Part shown: positions 7,792-15,124 of the stretch, one piece after another
Position numbering within the stretch: position 1 is the first letter of the stretch
How the letters are laid out: every line of letters starts with the position of its first letter
Source of the DNA: CALKHT01 sp964511575
Lineage (GTDB): Bacteria; Planctomycetota; Phycisphaerae; Phycisphaerales; Phycisphaeraceae
DNA length: 28,017 bases
Assembly: GCA_964511575.1 (NCBI GenBank)
Contig: CAZEFM010000050.1
Location: 1 to 28,017 of the forward strand
Direction: 5' to 3'
Translations under genes and position numbers: made by a program
The notes under the pieces: generated by a model
What the model was told of the DNA's origin: nothing
Databases searched by the model: none
Seen by the model: only the letters and a program-made list of their open reading frames with translations

Positions 7792-8409
7792 ATGGAATCG
7801 CCACCCACATCGTTCGTCGATCGCTGGATCGCGAGGTTCGTGTCGCTGGCCATCGTGCTGCTGATGGTGGCGTTGTGCATCCTGCTCTGGCGAACGTCCA
7901 TGCTCATCTACCGCGTTGAGCAGTCGCTCGCCGCCATATCGGATGACATCCGTCAGGTCTCCTCCACCGCCGCAACCGTGGCGCGTCAGGTGGACGAGGT
8001 GCTGGTCATGGTGGATGAATTGAAGGAGCGGTCCGCGGAGATGGCACACCGCGAGGAACTGCGCTCGCTGAAGGAGGAGGCGGTGCTGCTCGGCAGCGCC
8101 ATCGCGGAGCCCGTGGAAAGGCAGGCGGGCGTTGACGAGGACATTGCCTTCCTTCTTCGCGAAATCCGCAACTTCAAGGGCACGTTCGCCGACGATGATG
8201 ACAACATTAGGCCGCGACAGTTCTGGTTGAAGATGCGCGTGAAGCATCAGACCTACAAACGCACCATCGGTTCAACGCAGGACTGGATCGACAACATCGC
8301 CACCACGACCATCGCCGGTCGGCCGTACTATGTTCAGCACGAAGATGGTCGCCGCGAACCGCTGCCCGATTGGTTGCGCCAACGGCTGGACGAGCGGTAC
8401 CCACAATAA
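7792..8409 (+). CDS. Membrane-anchored coiled-coil protein with C-terminal DUF5329 domain
   Basis: The 205-residue protein has one N-terminal membrane helix (residues ~12-34, ARFVSLAIVLLMVALCILLW), then a heptad-like helical stretch (~40-110: VEQSLAAISDDIRQVSSTAA, EVLVMVDELKERSAEMAHRE) and a C-terminal domain from ~120. The end, with FLLREIRNF, a conserved-looking FWLKMRVKHQTYKR, ITSTQDWID-like GSTQDWIDNIATTTIAGRPY and LPDWLRQRLDERY, follows the DUF5329 pattern (YfeK-like: a few helices, then 'S(G)KPY ... W(L) ... RL'). Family function is unknown; E. coli members are periplasmic. GAGGGGG precedes the ATG. It lies 86 bases after the eboD-like gene. Confidence 0.65.
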   Translation: MESPPTSFVDRWIARFVSLAIVLLMVALCILLWRTSMLIYRVEQSLAAISDDIRQVSSTAATVARQVDEVLVMVDELKERSAEMAHREELRSLKEEAVLLGSAIAEPVERQAGVDEDIAFLLREIRNFKGTFADDDDNIRPRQFWLKMRVKHQTYKRTIGSTQDWIDNIATTTIAGRPYYVQHEDGRREPLPDWLRQRLDERYPQ

Positions 8410-8460
8410 CGGTTCGACGCGTTCGCACGGAACGATGCTTCCCTCGAACCACAAGCGCGT

Positions 8461-8466
8461 TAGAAT
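8461..8466 (+). promoter_or_regulatory. Candidate -10 element (TAGAAT) upstream of the 98-residue gene
   Basis: TAGAAT occurs 52 bases before the ATG at 8518 in the context GCGTTAGAATCGTTGG, closely matching the motif at 7752. No -35 of the TTGACA type is visible 16-18 bases upstream. Confidence 0.35.
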
Positions 8467-8517
8467 CGTTGGCAACCACTGGGCCGCGCATCCGTTGCCC
8501 CGCGTTTGGAGGTGTGC

Positions 8518-8814
8518 ATGACCGATCAACGTCAGACCTGTCCCCTGTCGCGCCGCGAGGTGATTGATGCGTACTTTCTGGAGCATCGCGCCAAGCTGAT
8601 CGATCTGGCGGCTTTTCTGGATCGCGTGGACCGGGCTGCGCCAACGCCCGGCGAGCCGGAGGACTTTCGTCTCATTGCTTTGCGCAAGGCGATCACGCTG
8701 CTCGATGATCAGCCGCACCGCGCCAAGCGCATTCTCGAAAGCTTCAGTGACCACACCGACGACATGCCTCAGACCGCGGCGGGCATGAAAGGCGCAGCCG
8801 GCGCTCCCCGTTGA
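8518..8814 (+). CDS. Small conserved-looking protein next to eboB
   Basis: The 98-residue soluble protein starts at an ATG with a strong GGAGGTG five bases upstream. It has a helical N-terminal half (SRREVIDAYFLEHRAKLIDL and AAFLDRVDRA), a middle EDFRLIALRKAITLLDD, and ends DDMPQTAAGMKGAAGAPR. No catalytic motif or known domain is recognised. It is separated from the EboB-like gene by only 30 bases, so the two are probably co-transcribed. Similar short proteins with an xYFLEHRAKLxDxAAFLDRxDRA opening beside TatD hydrolases are my recollection, not a verified search. A structural or regulatory partner of EboB is a hypothesis. Confidence 0.7.
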   Translation: MTDQRQTCPLSRREVIDAYFLEHRAKLIDLAAFLDRVDRAAPTPGEPEDFRLIALRKAITLLDDQPHRAKRILESFSDHTDDMPQTAAGMKGAAGAPR

Positions 8815-8844
8815 ACCCACTCACCACAACACACGCTCCGCGTC

Positions 8845-9648
8845 ATGCAATACATCGACCCCCACATCCACATGGTCTCCCGCACCACCGACGACTACCA
8901 GCGCATGGCTCAGGCTGGCTGCGTCGCCGTCACCGAACCCGCCTTCTGGGCTGGCTTCGACCGCTCTTCGCCGCAGGGCTTTTACGATTACTTCCGCCAG
9001 CTCACCGAATACGAACCCCGCCGCGCCGCTGCCTACGGCATCAAGCACTTCACTTGGCTTTGCATCAACCCCAAGGAAGCCGATGACCCCGCCTTTGCCC
9101 GCGAGGTCATCGCCCTTATCCCGTCCTTTCTCGATCAGCCAAGCGTGCTGGGCATCGGTGAAATCGGCCTCAACAAGAACACCAAAAACGAACTCATCAT
9201 CCTCGAAGAGCAGATTGCCCTTGCCGCGAAGCACAACCAGCTCATCCTTGTCCACACGCCGCATCTCGAGGACAAGCTCAAGGGTACGCGCATCATCATG
9301 GATGCGATCAAGCGCAACGGTAACATCGATCCCGGCCGCGTCCTCATTGATCACGTGGAGGAGCACACGGTAAAAGCGGTGCTCGATCGCGGCTACTGGG
9401 CAGGCATGACGCTCTATCCCGACACCAAGTGCACGCCGCAGCGGGCCGCGGACATCATCGAGATGTACGGCCAGGAGCGCATCTGGATCAACTCCGCCGG
9501 CGACTGGGGCCACAGCGATCCGCTCGCCGTCCCCAAGGCGCGGCTGGAAATGGCACGCCGCGGCCACCAGCGCGCCACCATCGACAAAATCTCCTTCGAC
9601 AACCCCAAAACCTTCCTCGCCCAATCCCCCAACTTCAAACTCGATTAA
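8845..9648 (+). CDS. eboB: EboB-like TatD-family metal-dependent hydrolase
   Basis: The 267-residue protein is a TatD-type amidohydrolase TIM barrel. It begins MQYIDPHIHMVSRTTDDYQR, giving the metal-binding HxH. It continues with VTEPAFWAGFD, GIKHFTWLCINPKE, a Glu in GIGEIGLNKNT, a His in LILVHTPHLED, a His in VLIDHVEEHTV and an Asp in INSAGDWGHSDP, so all expected metal ligands are present. The opening with TTDDY and the EPAFW motif set it apart from housekeeping TatD DNases and match the EboB group of ebo clusters. The ATG lies 30 bases after the 98-residue gene without a clear Shine-Dalgarno, suggesting coupling to it. The substrate is unknown. Confidence 0.82.
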   Translation: MQYIDPHIHMVSRTTDDYQRMAQAGCVAVTEPAFWAGFDRSSPQGFYDYFRQLTEYEPRRAAAYGIKHFTWLCINPKEADDPAFAREVIALIPSFLDQPSVLGIGEIGLNKNTKNELIILEEQIALAAKHNQLILVHTPHLEDKLKGTRIIMDAIKRNGNIDPGRVLIDHVEEHTVKAVLDRGYWAGMTLYPDTKCTPQRAADIIEMYGQERIWINSAGDWGHSDPLAVPKARLEMARRGHQRATIDKISFDNPKTFLAQSPNFKLD

Positions 9649-9654
9649 CCAAAG

Positions 9655-9675
9655 CCCACCCACGCAGTGGGTGGG
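9655..9675 (+). terminator. Hairpin after the EboB-like gene
   Basis: CCCACCCAC (9655-9663), a 3-base loop and GTGGGTGGG (9667-9675) form a perfect 9-base stem 7 bases after the stop. No T-run follows on the plus strand, so it may mark a transcript end only weakly. Confidence 0.4.
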
Positions 9676-9689
9676 GCCGCACCGCAACA

Positions 9690-9724
9690 GAAAACCGCCC
9701 GTTCGCAATTTACGAACGGGCGGT
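9690..9724 (-). terminator. Rho-independent terminator of the dockerin/PEP-CTERM gene
   Basis: ACCGCCCGTTCG (9694-9705) pairs perfectly with CGAACGGGCGGT (9713-9724) around a 7-base loop. On the minus strand the stem is followed by a T-run (TTTTCTGTT, starting within the stem), 33 bases past the stop of the minus-strand gene. Confidence 0.75.
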
Positions 9725-9757
9725 GCTGGTAGTGGTATCGTGATTCTGTCGCGCCGT

Positions 9758-11209
9758 TCACGCCGCGACACGTCGCCGCCGCGTGATCAGCAACACCCCC
9801 GCGCCCAACAACGCCAGACTCGCCGGCTCAGGGATGTAGACAATGTGCAGATCGAGCACGCCCGATCCAAGTTCGCCGGTGAACGTTGCTCCGCCTGAAA
9901 GAGCAGCCTGCAGTTGCTCAAGGGTCAAGCCGCTTTCAAGGATGGCTCCAAGTTCATGCACACCGGAGAACCCGATCGCAAGGGGATCTGACCAGAAAAT
10001 TTCCGTCGCCAGATCAATGGTGAAGAAGTTCTGCGATGGGAAATTAACCACGCCGGTAATCAGGTCCCCGCCATCACTCAGAAGTCGGAAGGATGTCACA
10101 ACGCCGCCGGGTGAATTGGTTGTGTCGATGCTGACGTTGCCGGTGCTCGGATCATAGATCAGCCACGCGGCATCGTTCGCCGCAAACGTCCCGACCGAAC
10201 TGGAAGTTACCGCGATGCCGGATCCGAAGTTGCCAAAGACCTGCTGAATGTCGCCGCCATCCACGTCGCCGTTGCCATCGAAATCACCATGGATTCGCGC
10301 CAGGCCGTCCGGCTTCGCGACGGGTGAGCTCGATCGCGGTCCGGTGTAGTTTCCGAATACCGTTTGAATATCGCCGCCGTCAACCATTCCGTCGCCATTC
10401 GTGTCGCCGTTCATATACGACGCCAGCACTCCCGGGACGCGCACGTTGTCGAACCCGATCCATGCCCACGAGCCGTTGCCGTAGGAGTCGAAGAAGTCGA
10501 TCTGGTAGAGCCTGCCGTTATCGACGTAGGGCGCAAGTTGACTGGCACTGATGGTGACGGTGTCCCACACGCCGCGTTCCGCCGGGTCGGGCGTTTCCCC
10601 GCCGCGTGCCTTGCCGTCGTTCGCCGCACTGCTGTACCCCCATAGCACATACTCACCCGTCAGTGCATCGCGCAGCGCAAAGCCCTGGCGATGAATGCCG
10701 TCACCCAGCGGCGGAGGATCGCTCGAGTCGAACTGATTGCGCCGCTCCGACGCCAGTTGGCCCACATGCAACGGGTCGGACAGGTTCGCCGTTTCACCGT
10801 GCTGCATCCCGCCCATCATGTCCACCTGCAGGTCGCCGCCGCCGATGATTTCAAAAGTCGGCGAACGCAGCACCATCGACCAGTCCTCATGGGTGAAACC
10901 ATCGCGATGTTCGAACGGCGCGATCACGATGCGATACTCCCCATGTGTGGCGGAGAGCAGGTTGAACCCGTCGCCGATGTCGATGACCGCGTTGGTGCTT
11001 TCCCAGTACGTAAGAGAGGCCGGCGCGTTCGGGCCGCGCCCCGCCGGCGTCGCCTGGTAATAGGTGAATCCATCGCCTTCCAGCCCATTCTCGAAGCTGA
11101 AGATCAGTTGGGCGTTTGCCGGCGTTGCCAGCGCCAACCCGCCCGCCGCAAGCGCCACGGCGGTAAGGAACCGGCCCGAATGATGGGCCCGCTGCATCGT
11201 CCCATGCAT
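9758..11209 (-). CDS. PEP-CTERM secreted protein with dockerin-type repeats
   Basis: The 483-residue protein has a signal peptide (hydrophobic core FLTAVALAAGGLALATPANA, ~14-33), a beta-rich N-terminal region with a DUF4465-like look (FSFENGLEGDGFTYY, DIDFFDSYGNGSWAWIGFDN-type motif at ~237-256), two dockerin type I-like calcium loops (NGDTNGDGMVDGGDIQTVFG at ~267-286 and HGDFDGNGDVDGGDIQQVFG at ~308-327) and a PEP-CTERM tail (~459-483: IPEPAS, hydrophobic helix, RRRR). PEP-CTERM tails direct sorting by an exosortase, which is not in the window. The ATG at 11209 has AGGAGG 5 bases upstream and was chosen over an upstream in-frame start. It has its own promoter region (11210-11767) and terminator, so it is probably monocistronic. 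Confidence 0.85.
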   Translation of the reverse strand: MHGTMQRAHHSGRFLTAVALAAGGLALATPANAQLIFSFENGLEGDGFTYYQATPAGRGPNAPASLTYWESTNAVIDIGDGFNLLSATHGEYRIVIAPFEHRDGFTHEDWSMVLRSPTFEIIGGGDLQVDMMGGMQHGETANLSDPLHVGQLASERRNQFDSSDPPPLGDGIHRQGFALRDALTGEYVLWGYSSAANDGKARGGETPDPAERGVWDTVTISASQLAPYVDNGRLYQIDFFDSYGNGSWAWIGFDNVRVPGVLASYMNGDTNGDGMVDGGDIQTVFGNYTGPRSSSPVAKPDGLARIHGDFDGNGDVDGGDIQQVFGNFGSGIAVTSSSVGTFAANDAAWLIYDPSTGNVSIDTTNSPGGVVTSFRLLSDGGDLITGVVNFPSQNFFTIDLATEIFWSDPLAIGFSGVHELGAILESGLTLEQLQAALSGGATFTGELGSGVLDLHIVYIPEPASLALLGAGVLLITRRRRVAA

Positions 11210-11699
11210 GTGAACCTCCTTGCATGAAGGGCATGAATACACATCGTGCCGCCGCCCCTTCGTGCGACGTCACGACCCGCGGCTACCCCACACGGCAGCA
11301 CGCTTCAACGCATTCAGATGTTCACAAACCCCAGGGCGCTCGCCGCGCACTTATTCGGCACATACAACAAGGTGGCATTGCCTGCCAACGCCCCAACACC
11401 CTGTGTTTGCTTGCCGTACCAACTTCAGATATTCCCCAACACACATGAGCCATCAGTTTAACCACAGCCCCGCCGAATCGGAACCCCTGACGCCAAGTTT
11501 CGCCAACTTCGTCAAAACTTCACGCCCCCCGCACCGCGCAGGGAAAAAACGCACCGTTTGAGGCGCGCCTTGAACGACAATCTAAATCTGTGTCACAGCG
11601 CGGTTAGCGCACCAGCACGCTCACCCCAACACACGAATCGGTCGGACAGCATCACGGGCTACATGGAGCTGCATCATCTCGCCTCAGTTGCATGGTGCG
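11210..11699. other. Intergenic region upstream of the dockerin/PEP-CTERM gene
   Basis: Roughly 490 bases lie between the start of the dockerin gene and the terminator of the next minus-strand gene. AGGAGG for the dockerin gene is at 11216-11221. No family-like gene is visible: plus-strand frames here (for example 11220-11561) have no ribosome-binding site and read as low-complexity. A minus-strand TTGACG at about 11512-11517 has no good -10 partner at 16-18 bases. I see no RNA gene. Confidence 0.4.
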
Positions 11700-11733
11700 C
11701 AAAAAAGAATGGGACCGGGTTCAACCGATCCCA
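11700..11733 (-). terminator. Rho-independent terminator of the second PEP-CTERM gene
   Basis: On the minus strand TGGGATCGG, a 6-base loop and CCGGTCCCA form a 9-base stem (one G-U pair; 11710-11733) followed by TTCTTTTTTG. It lies 35 bases past the stop at 11768. Confidence 0.85.
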
Positions 11734-11767
11734 TCGCGTGTGGCGGTTTCGACAGGCCCGTGTTCTC

Positions 11768-12652
11768 TTAGCGGCGACGACGCAGGAGCATCAGTCCGCC
11801 CGCTCCCATCAGCACCAGGCTCGCCGGCTCGGGAACGTACGCGCCGGCGAGGCCGTACTTCTCCTGCAGGTAGTACCCCACCTCGTTCATCTCCGATTCG
11901 CTGAGAATGCGGTCGTAGACGATGAGCTCGGCGATCAACCCGTCGAAAGCCCACGTGGCGCCGTCGTTCCGTGCGCCGACGACCACCCTGCTGATGTCAT
12001 CAAGCAGGACCGTGTTGCTCAGACTCGCATTGACGCCGATGTTCATGTTCGTGCCATCGAGGATGATTTCGATGTCGGCGGCGGCCTTGTTCACGACGGT
12101 GGCAACGATGTGGTAGTTGGTGTCCATCGCCATATTGAGCGTCTGGAGTCTGGTGGAGGTAGTACCGTCCCCACTGTGGTGAGCCACGAACATCCCGCCG
12201 TCCGATGACGTCCAACTGCTCCCGGCGCGGCTGAGGTATTGCCCCGTCCCGTCCGCGGTGCGAAGCTCGTACGGTGCGCTTCGATTGCTGTTGCTGCGAC
12301 CCACGAAGAACACCGTCGATTCATTCGCGTCGAAGGCGGCGCCCAAATTGGCGGCGAGGAACTGCCCCACATTCTCGCTCGTCCGGCTGAACTCGATCGC
12401 GGCCGCGCCGCCCAGTTCGGCGACGTTGCTGACGTAGGTCGGCCGCAACGCTTCATCCGACTGCTCGACGGTGAGGCTGTTGCCCGCCTGGCTCTGCCAC
12501 GCGCTGACCGCGCCGCCCGATTCGGTCACGCCGGCGTCCGCCGACAGGTGAATCTGCAGCCCCGAAGTGATCGGCGTCGCCATCACGGCGTGACCGCCCG
12601 CCAGACTCAGCCCGGCCACCGCCATGCCAGCAATGAAGTTGCGTGTTCTCAT
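11768..12652 (-). CDS. PEP-CTERM secreted protein with LamG-like (concanavalin) domain
   Basis: The 294-residue protein carries a signal peptide (FIAGMAVAGLSLAGGHAVMA, ~6-25), then a lectin-like beta-sandwich opening with LQIHLSADAGVTESGGAVSA and WQSQAG, FVGRSNSN, DTNYHIVATVVN, VVVGARNDG and the ending DGLIAELIVYDRILSESEMN, a classic LamG/laminin-G-like signature (last helix followed by a predicted strand). The PEP-CTERM tail is VPEPASLVLMGAGGLMLLRRRR. The ATG at 12652 has GGAGG 8 bases upstream; an in-frame TTG five codons upstream is less likely. It lies 66 bases downstream of the FecR-LamG gene on the same strand, so it may be expressed together with the sigma factor operon, or be its target. 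Confidence 0.85.
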   Translation of the reverse strand: MRTRNFIAGMAVAGLSLAGGHAVMATPITSGLQIHLSADAGVTESGGAVSAWQSQAGNSLTVEQSDEALRPTYVSNVAELGGAAAIEFSRTSENVGQFLAANLGAAFDANESTVFFVGRSNSNRSAPYELRTADGTGQYLSRAGSSWTSSDGGMFVAHHSGDGTTSTRLQTLNMAMDTNYHIVATVVNKAAADIEIILDGTNMNIGVNASLSNTVLLDDISRVVVGARNDGATWAFDGLIAELIVYDRILSESEMNEVGYYLQEKYGLAGAYVPEPASLVLMGAGGLMLLRRRR

Positions 12653-12718
12653 GAGACAGTCCTCCAATAAAAAGGGAAAAAATAGGCAAAACTGAACGGC
12701 TGATTGGCCGCTTCCAAA

Positions 12719-14431
12719 TCACGTTTCGGGGCTGGTCGGTTGAATCATGCGCTCCGGCGTCAGCGCTTCGCCGACCACGCGGATGAAGTCGATCGCGCCG
12801 AGGAACGTCGGCCTCGCCTCATAAAGCGGTTGCCCATCGACACGAACGCTTTCATTGAAGGTGCCGATCTGCACCGGACGATCGTTGTGCAGTGGCTTGT
12901 GCGTCGGGTCGGGTATTCGGCCGACGAGCACGTGATCCACGTACATCCGCAACTCGCGATCGCGGGTGTCGCGGACGGCAGCCACGTGGTGCCACTTCCC
13001 ATCGTTGATGCGGATGTCGCTGTCGAGCGTGACCTGTTGCACGCCATCGCTCACCAGGAAGCGCAGTTGTCCGTTCTCCACGCGCAGCCACCACGACGGC
13101 GCACCGGCACGCCAGTCCTTGGCGATGATGGGGCCTGAGAACTTGCGGCCGGATTCACCGTGAGCGTCCGTGCGGATCATCGCTTCGATGGTGAACGAGT
13201 CGTTACCGCTGAAGTTGAGGGCATCGGACTTGTCGCCGAGCGTTGCTGCGCCGCGTTCGGCATCGAAGAACGACGCCGCCGATCCACCGTAGCGTGGATG
13301 ACCCGCCACGGTGAGCACCGGCTGATCCGCGGCGATCAGGTGCAGATCGAGTTGCCGGCGGCTGATATCGGCGATCACCGTCTGCCCGCTCACCGCATCC
13401 AGTTCGTTGAACGTCCACCAGGCAAGCACCCGCGGCGCGGCATACGGCTCAACGGTGCGACGAAACTGCGCGACATCCATCCGTGCCCGGCCCAGATGCA
13501 AAGTGCCCTGGCCATCGACATGCGCATTGCCACCGCCCCGGAGGCGTTCCGAGCCGCCACGATCCGGGCGAATATCGACCTCGCCTTTGAGCACATACGC
13601 ATCGGTCGCGTTGTCGTCACCCACGTGGAGGGCGAATTCCGTGCCCAGGTCGACGATATCCGCCCGCGCCGCTCGCACCGAAAAGCCGCGACTTGCCGGC
13701 GTGTTGCAATGCCCCACCAGCTTGCCGCGCACCAGCCGCATGCGGTCGGCGGCAAGCAACTCGATCGTCGCTGGCGCTTCGATCACCACCTCCGCCTCAT
13801 TGTCGAATCGGAGCCGGGCGATACCGCTGGTCAGCTTGAGCGATTCGTTGGCGATGCGATCACCCGGGGTGAGGGGCTGCGAGCGACCCTCCCATCGGGC
13901 ATCAAGCTGTTCGACAACGGTGGCGAACAGTATTGGCGTGGTCGTTTCGCCGGGCGTCTCGGGCTGCGGTGCGGGGCGACGCCAGATGAGCAACACCGCT
14001 GCGATCAACAGCGCCGCCACCGCCCCATGCACCACCGCGCGGGGGATCACGTAGTGACGCACCGACGACACCGGCTCCGAAGCGCCCAGCACCCCGCCAA
14101 GTGACGCCTGTCGTTCAACACGTTGGCGCGCACGCTCGGCCGCGATCTCAGCCTCCTGCGCTTCGCGGCGACGCTGCGCCTCACGCTCCTGCTCGAGCAC
14201 GTCCAGCAGAATCGACTGCGACTCCGTTGATGTCGGCTGCTGCGAACCCGCGCCATACTGCCACACGAGCATCGCATGCGCACTCATGTAATGCGTGTAG
14301 TAGTCCGCGGCATGCTCATCGGTCCTGAGCAGCGTTTCCAGCCGGGCATGCTGCTCCGCCGTGATGCGCGATTCCACCAAGGCCGTCAGCAGCTCACGCA
14401 ACTCGTCGGAATGTTCGTTCAGGTGATTCAT
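12719..14431 (-). CDS. FecR-type anti-sigma/sensor membrane protein with C-terminal LamG domain
   Basis: The 570-residue protein has an N-terminal helical cytoplasmic part (~1-110, including a Glu/Arg-rich coiled stretch EQEREAQRRREAQEAEIAAE), one membrane helix (~132-150, AVVHGAVAALLIAAVLLIW), a FecR domain (~165-290, with LTSGIARLRFDNEAEVVIEA, RLVRGKLVGH, DIVDLGTEFALHV and DAYVLKGEVDI), and a LamG-like domain (~320-570, with DSFTIEAMIRTD, KWHHVAAVRDTRDRELRMYV and AIDFIRVVGEALTPERM). The N-terminal start overlaps the sigma factor stop by 4 bases (ATGA), so translation is coupled. FecR proteins transmit an envelope signal to an ECF sigma factor; the fused lectin-like domain suggests sensing of a sugar or surface ligand, which is inference. 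Confidence 0.88.
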   Translation of the reverse strand: MNHLNEHSDELRELLTALVESRITAEQHARLETLLRTDEHAADYYTHYMSAHAMLVWQYGAGSQQPTSTESQSILLDVLEQEREAQRRREAQEAEIAAERARQRVERQASLGGVLGASEPVSSVRHYVIPRAVVHGAVAALLIAAVLLIWRRPAPQPETPGETTTPILFATVVEQLDARWEGRSQPLTPGDRIANESLKLTSGIARLRFDNEAEVVIEAPATIELLAADRMRLVRGKLVGHCNTPASRGFSVRAARADIVDLGTEFALHVGDDNATDAYVLKGEVDIRPDRGGSERLRGGGNAHVDGQGTLHLGRARMDVAQFRRTVEPYAAPRVLAWWTFNELDAVSGQTVIADISRRQLDLHLIAADQPVLTVAGHPRYGGSAASFFDAERGAATLGDKSDALNFSGNDSFTIEAMIRTDAHGESGRKFSGPIIAKDWRAGAPSWWLRVENGQLRFLVSDGVQQVTLDSDIRINDGKWHHVAAVRDTRDRELRMYVDHVLVGRIPDPTHKPLHNDRPVQIGTFNESVRVDGQPLYEARPTFLGAIDFIRVVGEALTPERMIQPTSPET

Positions 14432-14952
14432 GCCTGTGCTTTGAGTCGCATTTCGATGCATCGCATGAGCGCGGCACGGATGTGGTGGAGCGTCACGGAA
14501 ACGGCGTTGGCGGAGCGCTCCGCACGTTCGGCGATGGTTTTCACCGGAACGTGGCCCGCGTAGCGTTCCTGCACGAGACGGCGGTGCTCCTCGGGCAGTC
14601 GTCTGAGACACTGCGAAAGTGCATCGAGCCGATCGTCCGCATCGCGATGATGCTTTGTCAACCGATCGGACAGGGCGGCGATGGTCTCCTCGCTGAAGTA
14701 CAGGCGATCGCGTGACGCTTTTCTGCGGAAATTGAGCACCTGCAGGTAAGCCGTGCGAAACGCCCAGGCCATAAAATCGGTGCCTTCGGTGAAATCGTCT
14801 GCCTTTTTCCAGAGGACGAGGTTCGTTTCCTGAAGCACATCGCGTGCGTCTTCACCCGAACCGACCATCGAATAGATGAACGCATAGAGCCGGCTTTGCG
14901 CATCGGTGAAGAGCGAAACGAAGTGCTGGCTCGGCGTTGGCGCTAATGACAT
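14428..14952 (-). CDS. ECF-type RNA polymerase sigma factor (planctomycete/verrucomicrobial group)
   Basis: The 174-residue protein has region 2 (FVSLFTDAQSRLYAFIYSMV and ARDVLQETNLVLWKKADDF, then DFMAWAFRTAYLQVLNFRRK) and region 4 (LDALSQCLRRLPEEHRRLVQ, then ERYAGHVPVKTIAERAERSA and NAVSVTLHHIRAAL). ETNLVLWKKADEF-like region 2 is characteristic of sigma factors coupled to FecR-like proteins in Planctomycetes and Verrucomicrobia. The ATG at 14952 has AAGGA 6 bases upstream; an ATG at 15009 would add 19 residues and has only AGGTG next to it, so it is less likely. The stop overlaps the start of the FecR-LamG gene, forming a sigma/anti-sigma pair. Confidence 0.92.
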   Translation of the reverse strand: MSLAPTPSQHFVSLFTDAQSRLYAFIYSMVGSGEDARDVLQETNLVLWKKADDFTEGTDFMAWAFRTAYLQVLNFRRKASRDRLYFSEETIAALSDRLTKHHRDADDRLDALSQCLRRLPEEHRRLVQERYAGHVPVKTIAERAERSANAVSVTLHHIRAALMRCIEMRLKAQA

Positions 14953-15124
14953 AGCGATCCTTCGAAGACCGAAAGAGCAGGGTCCAACCCTTTCGAAAAG
15001 GGCATTCACCTAGTAAATAGCCACCGCGGCGCTGATCTTAAGCGTCACGACAGAAAATTGTGTTTTTTCCGCAAGTGGGAAGCGGAGCATCGCCAAGCGA
15101 TCGCGCCAGGCGGACACGCCTGCC

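Noticed and set aside
15107..15122. Hairpin CAGGCG/CGCCTG as the guaA terminator
   Set aside because: Only a 6-base stem, touching the stop region, and no T-run on the minus strand after it.
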